NCBI GenBank assembly: GCA_017881245.1
Contig: JADGRC010000073.1
Coordinates: forward strand, 1-64,000
Origin: Pseudomonadota bacterium
Lineage (GTDB): Bacteria; Myxococcota_A; Polyangia; Fen-1088
Length of the DNA: 64,000 bases
Direction of reading: 5' to 3'
The translations under genes were made by a program, and so were the position numbers. Shown here in pieces: positions 30,130-39,195 of this stretch. A model generated the notes under the pieces. It was not told the DNA's origin, made no database searches, and saw only the letters and a list, made by a program, of their open reading frames with translations. Within the stretch, counting starts at the first letter, position 1; the number at the start of each line of letters is the position of its first letter.

Positions 30130-30145
30130 TACAGTGCTCACTGTA
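30130..30145. promoter_or_regulatory. Palindromic candidate operator TACAGTG-CT-CACTGTA
   Basis: Perfect 7-bp inverted repeat with 2-nt spacer in an AT-rich island 41 nt upstream of the lipoprotein start at 30089. Confidence 0.45.
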
Positions 30146-30358
30146 CTCAGAAAACTTCAAAAGAAAATATCTTTCTCGTCAATTCGACGTAACTTCTTGC
30201 GACGGTGACTCGTTGTCGTTCAAGCTACGGACGATCTCGACCATTCTTCTCAGGGATTTCTCTCGGTATTCCAGAAATCGTCCGCCGGCGTAGATGGGGC
30301 GCCATTGTCCTGTTCCTGGAACCGGGGGAGTGTTAGGAATCGGCCTGGGGGACACACC

Positions 30359-30844
30359 ATGGCAAAAGCAAAGAGCGCGGTTCCTGAGGGCTACCACACG
30401 GTAACGGCGTCGCTGGTCCTGGACGACAGTGCCAAGGCGATCGAATGGTACAAGCGCGCGTTCGGGGCAGAGGAACGCGCGCGCAGTATCGGCCCGGATG
30501 GGAGGATCATGCACGCGGAGATCCAAATCGGTGATTCGCGCGTGATGCTCAACGACGCGATGATGGGCGGCAAGAGCGCTCGCGAATTCGGGGGCTCGCC
30601 CGCAAGCCTGTGGATCTATGTTACGGACTGCGACGACTTCTACAATCGGGCCGTCGCGTCGGGCGCCCAGCCGATGATGCCGCTCGCCGACATGTTCTGG
30701 GGCGATCGGTTCGGGGCCATCATCGATCCCTTCGGCTATCGCTGGTCGATCGCGACGCGCGCGGAAGACCTGACCGTCGACGAGATCCAACAGCGGGAGG
30801 CGGCCTGGTTGAAGGAATTCGCCGCCAAGGGCGGCAAGTTCTGA
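30359..30844 (+). CDS. VOC/glyoxalase family protein, PhnB-like
   Basis: YHTVTASLVLDDSAKAIEWYKRAFGAEERARSIGPDGRIMHAEIQIGDSRVMLNDAM...MFWGDRFGAIIDPFGYRWSIATR. Confidence 0.93.
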   Translation: MAKAKSAVPEGYHTVTASLVLDDSAKAIEWYKRAFGAEERARSIGPDGRIMHAEIQIGDSRVMLNDAMMGGKSAREFGGSPASLWIYVTDCDDFYNRAVASGAQPMMPLADMFWGDRFGAIIDPFGYRWSIATRAEDLTVDEIQQREAAWLKEFAAKGGKF

Positions 30845-31035
30845 CGCGGTCTACGCGAACCTGAACCGCAGCTTGGCGGCCCAATCCGATCTATCCCAGG
30901 ATGGAGGCGTGTCGACGGATCGACAAGGTGATGCCCTGCCTCGCGATCGCGGTGCTGGAGGCGCCGGTCGCGTGGGCGGGGGGACGGGGCCGGGCGCGAC
31001 ATTTACGAACGATCCCCAGCCCGCGACAGGAAGGG

Positions 31036-33108
31036 TCAAGCGATCCAGCAGTGTGCCTTCATCAAGGGCTGCGTCGTTCCCGCAGCCGACGGATAACAAT
31101 AGTTGCCCAACGCGCGGAGCACGCATTCCACCAGGCCATCCGGGGCCACGCCGCCATCCACAAGGGTCAGCGCGACGGGGACCCCGGCGTCGTCGAACGT
31201 GACCTGAATCGGTTCTCTTGAGATAAAGCAACAGTCAAATGGAACCGCGGGCGACGGATCCTCGGTGGGCGTTCTTCCTCCATCACCACAGAGCGACGAC
31301 AACGCGTCCAACGCAGTCGGGGTCGCAGGAGCCCGATCGCCGACCAGAACCAGCGCGTCGAGCGAAGACCGTCCGGTATCGGCGCTAGGCGCGAGATCCA
31401 CGCCGGCGGCGGCGTCGAAATTCGCGGACACGGCGCGCCCGTGATCGCAGGCGGCCAGCATCATGGACAGCGCAACACCCGACAGCAGACTTCCGCGTCG
31501 GTGCGCGTGCACGGGCGTGCCACGAGCTTGCGACACGGCCGTCTCGATGTCGCGCAGTGCGCGGGCGCATGAGGCGCGCAGCTCATTGTCGAGCGCTCCC
31601 ACACCATCGCGCTCCGCGGCGATAAAGTCGGCCACCAACTGGCGATTTAGCGTCCGCGCCGCCGCGGCCGCTCCCCTCAGCACACGAACCTGATCGGTGT
31701 TCCAACGTCGAGTCACGTCGCGGTACGTCTCGGTGGCGGTTGCGATATCAGCGCCCGGAACCAGGCGACGTGCGATTCCCAGGTTGTATCCCAGGTCATA
31801 AAGGGCGATGGGAACGGAGTACTCCTCCAACCGGGTGGGAAAAGCGGTGACCGCATCGGCGAGAAGCGCGGTCCGCGGATCCTCGAAGCGGTAGCGACGC
31901 AGCAGCATTCCCCCTTCCAGCAAGCCGCGGGCCTGGACGCGATTGAAATACGAGCTGCCCTTTCGGACGTCGAGGGGCAACAAGTGAACGGGAGCATGGC
32001 GAACGTCGCCGAGCGCGTCGATCTCCTTTTCGAGCGAAGCGAACGTGAAGGTCGGTCCCAAGATCAGAGCGTTACAGACCGAAAAGACGCCCGCGCCCGC
32101 CAGACGGGCGAGCGCCAGCGGGCCCGCATGATGAGAGGCATTGCGCCCCAGAGCCACCAGTTGCCGACCGGAGTACCCGTCGATGCCGACGTAGGCACGG
32201 ACCAGCCCCAGATCGACAAGGGCGGACACCACCTCGTCCGTGCAAACGTCCGCGCGCATTTGCAGCGAGAACGCGATGCGGTCGACAGCGCGGGCACGGA
32301 GCGCCGTCGACAGCGCGCGGCACCAAGCGTGGGCCGCCTCGGGTTCCATGGGCAGAAGATTGTCGTCCATGAAATTGAACGCGCGGACATTGTGCCCGTG
32401 ATAGAGCCGAGCCATCTCGTCGGCCAATTCAGTGGTGGCCTGACGCGCGTAACGTGGGCCGCCGGCAGCCTCGGCGGCATCGCTCACGCCAGCGACGCAG
32501 CAGTAGGAACAGTGGGCTTCGCACCCGCGGCTGCCGACCATGTCGGCGGCCGGAAACCCAAGATGTACCGGCATCGGCGACTGCGGGTCGGTTGGGTCAG
32601 AGACCCCGCTGCCGGTCACAATTGCGTCCACCACGGCAGGAGCACCCCGACGCACGTCCCCGGCGAGGTCCCGAAACACCACGCCCGGTACTTCCTCCAG
32701 AACGGTCTGGTCGAGACGTCGCTCGGGACGCTCCCGCAGGAGCGCCGCAAGGGCGGGCTCGCCCGCGAACCGCACAACCACGTCAATGGCGGTGACTTCG
32801 CGCAACAGATCCTCCGCGTTCAGAGTAGCGAAGTGACCGCCCACCACGATCTGTCCCTCGTACCCACGCAGGCGCAACATCTCGACCAACGTCGCCGACG
32901 CCAGCGCGGATTCACCCGTTTGCATGGACACGCCACAGATTCTCGGGCTGGCCTTCATGACCGCCCCGATGACGGCCTCGATGTCCACGAAGCCGCCAAA
33001 AGGAAGGATCTCGGCGCCAAACCCCGCCAGCCTCACGGCTGCCGCCAATCGCCCGAGCGTGTGGTTCTGGACCTGCGGCAAGATCAAGCCAATAAGCGCA
33101 ACGTCCAT
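31036..33108 (-). CDS. B12-binding-domain radical SAM protein with in-frame lipoprotein-like Cys-rich C-terminal extension
   Basis: N-terminal B12-type fold; CxxxCxxC in GSRGCEAHCSYCCV; radical SAM TIM-barrel residues; from about aa 533 RRGSLLSGVALSMMLAACDHG then IQVTFDDAGVPVALTLVDGGVAPDGLVECVLRAL. Confidence 0.85.
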   Translation of the reverse strand: MDVALIGLILPQVQNHTLGRLAAAVRLAGFGAEILPFGGFVDIEAVIGAVMKASPRICGVSMQTGESALASATLVEMLRLRGYEGQIVVGGHFATLNAEDLLREVTAIDVVVRFAGEPALAALLRERPERRLDQTVLEEVPGVVFRDLAGDVRRGAPAVVDAIVTGSGVSDPTDPQSPMPVHLGFPAADMVGSRGCEAHCSYCCVAGVSDAAEAAGGPRYARQATTELADEMARLYHGHNVRAFNFMDDNLLPMEPEAAHAWCRALSTALRARAVDRIAFSLQMRADVCTDEVVSALVDLGLVRAYVGIDGYSGRQLVALGRNASHHAGPLALARLAGAGVFSVCNALILGPTFTFASLEKEIDALGDVRHAPVHLLPLDVRKGSSYFNRVQARGLLEGGMLLRRYRFEDPRTALLADAVTAFPTRLEEYSVPIALYDLGYNLGIARRLVPGADIATATETYRDVTRRWNTDQVRVLRGAAAAARTLNRQLVADFIAAERDGVGALDNELRASCARALRDIETAVSQARGTPVHAHRRGSLLSGVALSMMLAACDHGRAVSANFDAAAGVDLAPSADTGRSSLDALVLVGDRAPATPTALDALSSLCGDGGRTPTEDPSPAVPFDCCFISREPIQVTFDDAGVPVALTLVDGGVAPDGLVECVLRALGNYCYPSAAGTTQPLMKAHCWIA

Positions 33109-33307
33109 GTTAACCCCCGGGGTGGTTGGTTCGGTCCGGCCCGCTCGTCACCGTTCGCCCCTTCTGTGGCGGCATAACGATAGTAGCCAAATTCCCACTC
33201 GCCTGGTGCCTCCTCGCAACAGATACTCCGGACGGACTCCCCGAACACGGTGGAGCGCGCAGCGGCGGAAGAGGCTTGATTCAGGACAGCGTCGGTTTCA
33301 CCTCGGG

Positions 33308-33730
33308 TTAGCTGCGTCTTGGTCGATCGGCGAGTCGGACGACAAAACGCAGGCCCGACCAGACGTCGTCGATCGCGCAGACTTTGTTGTCGACCAGGCC
33401 CGTCCCAAGACCGATCGCGCGCACGCTTGCTTCGGTCAAGTCCGTGGCGACTCCCGATAGCCTCTTCGGCCACGAGATCCACAAACCCCCGGCGAAGTCC
33501 AACTTCTCACGAAGGGAGGCGAGGCCCGTCTCAAGGTCGCGGGTGCTTCGCGCGAAGAACACGATGACGTCGAAAGGACCGTTTCGCCTTTTCGCATCGA
33601 CGGTGGTGACGCCTTCCGGCAACTCGCCCAGCGTCGCCAAAAAGTTGGAGGGCGCTCCCGCGAGTCCCAAGCGCGAACCTGCCTTGAGCCCCAATTTGCG
33701 CGGCAGAGGCGTTCCCGAGTAACCGGCCAT
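33308..33730 (-). CDS. DUF3052-like protein
   Basis: MAGYSGTPLPRKLGLKAGSRLGLAGAPSNFLATLGELPEGV...DVIVFFARSTRDLETGLASLREKLDFAGGLWISWPK. Confidence 0.88.
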   Translation of the reverse strand: MAGYSGTPLPRKLGLKAGSRLGLAGAPSNFLATLGELPEGVTTVDAKRRNGPFDVIVFFARSTRDLETGLASLREKLDFAGGLWISWPKRLSGVATDLTEASVRAIGLGTGLVDNKVCAIDDVWSGLRFVVRLADRPRRS

Positions 33731-33740
33731 CGGTGCGCGA

Positions 33741-34169
33741 CTACTTGTTTAGGACGGCGACGGTCAACCGACTGACGCAGATGAGCGCGCCGGCGTCTTC
33801 CGACTCGATCCGAATGTCCCAGACGTGCGTTCGCCTGCCAAGGTGAATGGGGCGAACGGTCCCAACGACGAAGCCACTTTTGATGCCCTTCACATGATTC
33901 GCGTTGATTTCGATGCCCACCATGCTTTCGGTCTCGGGATTGATCCGGAGCATCGACGCGTAACTGCCGAGCGTCTCCGCCAGGACGCAGGACGCGCCCC
34001 CGTGAAGGAGCCCGAGCGGCATCCGCGTCCGCTCGTCGACGGGCATGCGCGCGCGGAGAAAGTCCGCGCCAACCTCCACGATCTCGATCCCCATCAACGT
34101 GGCCAGGTGCGCCGGCCCGTCGACCATCGCCTTGAATTCCGAAAGCCCGATCTCCTTGAACCAGATCAT
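33741..34169 (-). CDS. Hotdog-fold thioesterase (PaaI/MenI-like)
   Basis: MGIEIVEVGADFLRARMPVDERTRMPLGLLHGGASCVLAETLGSYAS...GIEINANHVKGIKSGFVVGTVRPIHLGRRTHVWDIRI. Confidence 0.9.
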   Translation of the reverse strand: MIWFKEIGLSEFKAMVDGPAHLATLMGIEIVEVGADFLRARMPVDERTRMPLGLLHGGASCVLAETLGSYASMLRINPETESMVGIEINANHVKGIKSGFVVGTVRPIHLGRRTHVWDIRIESEDAGALICVSRLTVAVLNK

Positions 34170-34226
34170 GTGACTTCTGCCTTCCATGCTTCCATTCGCG
34201 CGCAAACGGCGCCCCTGGTCCGGTCG

Positions 34227-36122
34227 TCAGGGGTTGGTGGGTGTATCCGAAACCGGAGGTGACAGCTGAATCGTTCCGGGTGGAAGCTGATCAATTCCCT
34301 GCGACAAACTGCGCACGCGCTTGGCGCTTTCCTTGAAAACATCGCGAGAGCTTGCACCCAACCCGTGGGATTTGCCGCCGGCCGCGCGCTCGGAGTGCGT
34401 CACGACACGATCCCGGGTCGGCTCCGGCTTGGGCGTCGCTGGTGATTCCGCGCGCGGGGCGACGGGGGGTACCGTCGGCGCAACCGTTGGCGTTACCGAC
34501 GCCGGGGGTGCTTCGATTCCTGCGGGAGTGGTGGCGGGCGCCACGGGCGGCGATGCGGCGGTGCGCGCTGATGACTTGTGGGGGGGGGCTGAGGTTCCCG
34601 ACGGGGACACCGGCAGCGCCCCAGGCGCCGGTACGACGGGAGGCGCAGGCGCCGCGGGAACGGCCGCCCGCGTGGCAGGCTTTTCGGTTCCCGACATCTC
34701 CAGCGCCCCCAGCACCTGGTCCAGCCAACCAAAGTGCCGAGCGGCCGCGTAGCCTCCCCCGCCCAGCAGCAACAGCACCAGGAACGTAGGCAGTGCCCTG
34801 CTCTTCTTCCTCCGGAATCGCTCGGGCGGCGCGTCGTCCGCCGCCCCTTCGGGAATGGACAGTTCCTCGATGAGACGTCGCGATGAGCGCTGTGGCGTCA
34901 TTACGCGTCCCCTGGCTTCCAGGTCCAATTCCACGCGCTCCACGACACGTCGGCCTGAGCGCGCGACGCCCAGCTCTTGGCCGACCGCCGACTCGTTTGT
35001 CGCGCGCCCGAGATCGACCGTGCGACGGGTCAACCGTGGACCGGATCCCTCGACCGCCGTGAACTCGGCGAGATCCGTTCGCTCGGCGGCCAGATCGTCT
35101 TCGTGCGCGTCCCCCAGAACCACCGCGTTGCCTTCGAGCAATTCGCCGCCACTTCGCGACGCTGTATCGTCGACGACGGGCTGGCCGCGTCCGATGGGCG
35201 GGACGCCGTCCCGTCGACCAAGCTCAGCCAAGTACTGCTTCAGCTCGGTTTGCCCGACGCCCCCGTACAACGACCTAAGCAGACGTTCGAGGTCGAGGAG
35301 CATTTCATCCGCCGTCTGATAGCGCTCGTCGGGCGAAAATCTCATGGCCCGCGTGATCACGCTACCGAGCTCCGGTCCCAAATCGGGACGCGCGCGCCCC
35401 GGTGCCTTGAAGTCGGCACGCTGGACCCGCAAAAGGGTCTCGAGATCCGTCGATGCGTCGAACGGACGCTCGCCCACCGACACGACGTACAGCAACGTGC
35501 CCAAAGAGAAGACATCGGACCGACAATCGATCGGTTTGCCGAGGCCCTGTTCGGGGGACATGAAGGCGACCTTACCTTTGACCACGCCGGTCCCCGTGTG
35601 TTCCCGCTTGTTCATCGCCTTGGCGATGCCGAAGTCCGCGAGCTTCACCTCGCCATGCTCGCTTATTAGAACGTTGTTTGGGCTCACGTCGCGATGAACA
35701 ATCCCCAGCGGCACCCCGTCGGGACCGCGCTTGGCATGAGCGTACGCGAGCGCCCGACACACCTCGGTCACCACGAAAAGGCCAAGGCCGGGGGGCAACC
35801 GAAACCCCGTGGCCTTTCCGCGCTGGAGCACATGGCCGAGATCCCATCCGTCTATGAGCTCCAGGACCAGAAAATATCGCCCCCCCGCGAGTCCCAGATC
35901 CAGCACCTGCACAATGTTGCTGTGCGTGAGGCTCATCGAAATGTGAGCCTCGTCGATCAGCATGTTGCGGAACTGCGGATCCGAGTAAACCGAGCCGAGG
36001 ATTCGCTTGAGCACGACGGGCTTTTGAAAGCCTTCATGCCCTTGCTGTGATGCCAAGAAAATCTCGGCCATTCCGCCGTTGGCGAGTTTACGAACGACGG
36101 TGTAGCGGCCGTGCTGTGCCAT
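34227..36122 (-). CDS. Ser/Thr protein kinase
   Basis: MAQHGRYTVVRKLANGGMAEIFLASQQG...VHRDVSPNNVLISEHGEVKLADFGIAKAMN...MSPEQGLGKPIDCRSDVFSLG; TM FLVLLLLGGGGYAAARHFGW. Start could be 36148. Confidence 0.94.
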   Translation of the reverse strand: MAQHGRYTVVRKLANGGMAEIFLASQQGHEGFQKPVVLKRILGSVYSDPQFRNMLIDEAHISMSLTHSNIVQVLDLGLAGGRYFLVLELIDGWDLGHVLQRGKATGFRLPPGLGLFVVTEVCRALAYAHAKRGPDGVPLGIVHRDVSPNNVLISEHGEVKLADFGIAKAMNKREHTGTGVVKGKVAFMSPEQGLGKPIDCRSDVFSLGTLLYVVSVGERPFDASTDLETLLRVQRADFKAPGRARPDLGPELGSVITRAMRFSPDERYQTADEMLLDLERLLRSLYGGVGQTELKQYLAELGRRDGVPPIGRGQPVVDDTASRSGGELLEGNAVVLGDAHEDDLAAERTDLAEFTAVEGSGPRLTRRTVDLGRATNESAVGQELGVARSGRRVVERVELDLEARGRVMTPQRSSRRLIEELSIPEGAADDAPPERFRRKKSRALPTFLVLLLLGGGGYAAARHFGWLDQVLGALEMSGTEKPATRAAVPAAPAPPVVPAPGALPVSPSGTSAPPHKSSARTAASPPVAPATTPAGIEAPPASVTPTVAPTVPPVAPRAESPATPKPEPTRDRVVTHSERAAGGKSHGLGASSRDVFKESAKRVRSLSQGIDQLPPGTIQLSPPVSDTPTNP

Positions 36123-36222
36123 GATGAAATTCGCTCGGGAATCTAGCATGGACGGCGGACGAAGCGGCCGTCGCCGGTCGGCGGCAGCCGGCGGCGAAAC
36201 CTGCTCGCCGGACCGCCGTTCG

Positions 36223-38913
36223 TCAGCGCGTACGGCGGCGACGGCCGACGACGAGGACCGCCAGCGCCAACAACACGGAGGACCCGATGCCGGTCGACCA
36301 CGGGCGCCCGTCCGCGACACCGCAGGCACACCCACCTCCCGTGTTCTTGGCCTGCGTTCTCACGTGACCACAGGTGTCGCCGTACTCGCAAAATGGCAAG
36401 TTGTCGGGAGTCTTCACGCAGGTGAAACAGCCGTTGCTGGGGCAGACAACGTTGGCGCAAGGGTCGGGCGTACACTCACCCGTCGCCGGCGCGCAGAACG
36501 GGCACGTCTTGGCCGCGCACATGTCGGGCTTGCATGTGCCGCTCGTGTAATCGCAGTACTCAACCGGGCCGCACACCACGCCGTGGCAGTTGAAGGGAAC
36601 GCACTGCCCCGCGACACACTTCTCGTTCGCCGCACAAGACGGACAATCGAGGTTCACGCACTTGCCGCCCGAGCAATACTGGCTCCCCTCGCACTGAACT
36701 CCCGCGCACTTGTCTTTCACGCACTGACGGTTGATGCATAGCTGGCCGGCCGGACAGGCGAGCAGCGAGCTGTTCCCGCAATCCAGGCACGACCCCCGCA
36801 TGCAGGTCTGACCACTCAGGCACGTGACTTTGTAGCAGAGGTCCACGCAGCTGCCGGTGTCGTTGTCGCACTTCTGGTCGGCGCCGCAGTGCACGTTCTT
36901 GCAGCGATTGGGGACGCAGTAGGACTGGATGCAGTCATAACCCGGCGGACACTGAAACTCGCCCGGCCTGCACAAAAGGCCGCATGAGCCTTCGCGGCAA
37001 CCGAAGCCGCTCGGGCACATCGCCATGTTGTCCCCTACTCCGTCGCAGTCGTCGTCCTTCCCGTTGCAGATTTCGGGTTGCGGCAACACGCAACCATCGC
37101 ATTGAACACCCTCGACTCCTTTGCAGACCTTCTTGCCGGCGCGACACTGACCGCCGGAATCAACCTGGGCCTGGGTCAGGCCCGGACACAAACACGAGTC
37201 CCCGACCCCCGGAAAAACCCCGTCATCGACCAGGCCGTTGCAGTCGTCGTCCTTCCCGTTGCAGATCTCCGGCATCGGCTGCGACGTCGCGTCGCATACG
37301 ATCTTGCCGCCCACGCACTTCGTTACCCCCTTGGTGCAGCCCTGCCCCTGGATGCCGCAGTCCACGCCGACCCCCTGCGCGGGCCCGAGGCCATCGTCGA
37401 CCAAGCCGTTGCAATCGTCGTCGATGTTGTTGCACACCTCGGTCGCGATCGGAGCCCCGGACAGGTTGCACGTGACGCTCATCTTGTCGGGTGAACACTC
37501 GTAGACACCGATGCGGCGACACGTGCCGGTCAGGCCGTTGTTGCAGGCACCACCCACGTCAAATCCTTCGTCCACGTCGCCATTGCAATTATTGTCGATG
37601 CCGTCGCAGATCTCGGCCGGGATCGGACAATTGGCGCTCGCGGCGCCCGTACCGCAGGCGTTGGGCGGGAAACCCTCGTCGATCAATCCGTCACAGTCGT
37701 CGTCGATACAGTTCGGTATCTCCACGGCGCAGTGTTTCGGCATCGGGTGTGCCGGGGTGAGGGGGGTGAGGTCCAAAGGACAGGCGTTCTTGACACCCTC
37801 GTCGATTTGCCCGTTGCAATTGTCGTCGACGCCATTGCAGATCTCCGCTGGCGGCACGGTCTCGGCGATGATTCCGACCACCGCCGCCTTGGCCGCGTTG
37901 GCGTCGTTCAGAGACACGCGAATCGCGGCGGTGGTACCCCCGGCGGCCGCAATCCGATCCGCGGCCGCCAGATCGGCGGCCGGAAGGCCATTGTCCGTGA
38001 TCATGTACGTCTTGATCTGCGACGTGCGAAACAATTGGCAGGCCTGCGCCACGGGATGATACGGTTCAAACGCCGCACCTCCCATGCAGGTGGTGAGACT
38101 GAACGTGTTGTCGGGCGCCGTCGCCACGTCACAGGTGTCGGCACCATCGGTAATTAGGATGACTACGTTCTTGCGGCACATGTTTCGCGGCGGTGGGTCG
38201 TTCGGCTTGACGACGCCATCGAAGTACATGCGGGCGTAGAATAACGACCGCCCGAGCGGTGTGTTCCCTTGCGCGTGAAGTTCCGGATCCGTCACGGCCC
38301 CGTTGGTGATGGGCAACTCCACGTTGTCGATCCACTGATAGATCGCTGGAATATTGGCGTCGGGCGGGTCGAAATTCGCGGCAACCGGCGTGACGCCGGG
38401 CGCCGCGGTCGTGACGCCGACCCTCAAGACCTGTGCCGCCCCCGTGTTGAACCAAGGGCCAAACGTCATCTCGTTGTTGAGGTTGGACGTCATCAGGCAA
38501 CCCGTGGAGTACGCTGCCGCCGGCTGCCGATTCGGAGTCGTGACGGTCTGAGCGGGCGTCACGACATAATGGCCCACCGAGCAGGCGTTGACGTTGAAGG
38601 TGTTTGATACCGTCTGCGGAAACGACATCAAGCCGAAGTTCGCTTCATCAGTGCCCACCTGCGCGAGTGCCGCGCGGAGCGCGCTCTTCAAATTATAGAT
38701 TCGACTGGTGGTGCCCGCGGCCGCCGTGCAGATATTCGTCGCCTCCCCGCGACTGGTCCCCCCCGCGTCCTCTCGCATCGAGCCTGAGGTGTCGAAGATG
38801 AACATGATGTTCGGTCGCAACGACTGCGCGTTCGCGGCAGAGGCGACCGACGCCAGCAGACCAAACACGATGAGACGAATCGAACCCGAACGAACCACCT
38901 GACGAACCGTCAT
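36223..38913 (-). CDS. VWA-domain surface protein with MopE-like repeats and MYXO-CTERM-type sorting tail
   Basis: NIMFIFDTSGSM; repeated EICNGVDDNCNGQIDEG-type motifs (at least 5); Cys-rich modules; C-terminal GGGCACGVADGRPWSTGIGSSVLLALAVLVVGRRRRTR. Confidence 0.95.
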   Translation of the reverse strand: MTVRQVVRSGSIRLIVFGLLASVASAANAQSLRPNIMFIFDTSGSMREDAGGTSRGEATNICTAAAGTTSRIYNLKSALRAALAQVGTDEANFGLMSFPQTVSNTFNVNACSVGHYVVTPAQTVTTPNRQPAAAYSTGCLMTSNLNNEMTFGPWFNTGAAQVLRVGVTTAAPGVTPVAANFDPPDANIPAIYQWIDNVELPITNGAVTDPELHAQGNTPLGRSLFYARMYFDGVVKPNDPPPRNMCRKNVVILITDGADTCDVATAPDNTFSLTTCMGGAAFEPYHPVAQACQLFRTSQIKTYMITDNGLPAADLAAADRIAAAGGTTAAIRVSLNDANAAKAAVVGIIAETVPPAEICNGVDDNCNGQIDEGVKNACPLDLTPLTPAHPMPKHCAVEIPNCIDDDCDGLIDEGFPPNACGTGAASANCPIPAEICDGIDNNCNGDVDEGFDVGGACNNGLTGTCRRIGVYECSPDKMSVTCNLSGAPIATEVCNNIDDDCNGLVDDGLGPAQGVGVDCGIQGQGCTKGVTKCVGGKIVCDATSQPMPEICNGKDDDCNGLVDDGVFPGVGDSCLCPGLTQAQVDSGGQCRAGKKVCKGVEGVQCDGCVLPQPEICNGKDDDCDGVGDNMAMCPSGFGCREGSCGLLCRPGEFQCPPGYDCIQSYCVPNRCKNVHCGADQKCDNDTGSCVDLCYKVTCLSGQTCMRGSCLDCGNSSLLACPAGQLCINRQCVKDKCAGVQCEGSQYCSGGKCVNLDCPSCAANEKCVAGQCVPFNCHGVVCGPVEYCDYTSGTCKPDMCAAKTCPFCAPATGECTPDPCANVVCPSNGCFTCVKTPDNLPFCEYGDTCGHVRTQAKNTGGGCACGVADGRPWSTGIGSSVLLALAVLVVGRRRRTR

Positions 38914-39195
38914 AATTACACCCCGCTCGATCCGAGGCTTGGCCGTTCGGTCGAGAACAAGTCAGATAAGGAATTGCCGACGTGGAAAATCACGATATTT
39001 CTAGAGAACCTCATTTTAGCCGACCCGGAAGGAAAACAGAAGTGCTCAAAACCTGATGAGCCTGATGCAGCCGGATGTCCTGAGGGGACCGAAAGCCGGA
39101 TCCCGGAAGCCGGATGACCCACCCCGCCCCACATCCACGCGACCTTTCGGTCACCGGTCGGCGGCGACGGCGACGCCCGCGCATCCGACCCCGCC

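Noticed and set aside
30179-30304. Minus-strand peptide GGRFLEYREKSLRRMVEIVRSLNDNESPSQEVTSN, protein-like
   Set aside because: Only the tail of an ORF antisense to the VOC gene; no start or homology support.
31984-33177. 397-aa plus-strand ORF
   Set aside because: Antisense to the radical SAM gene.
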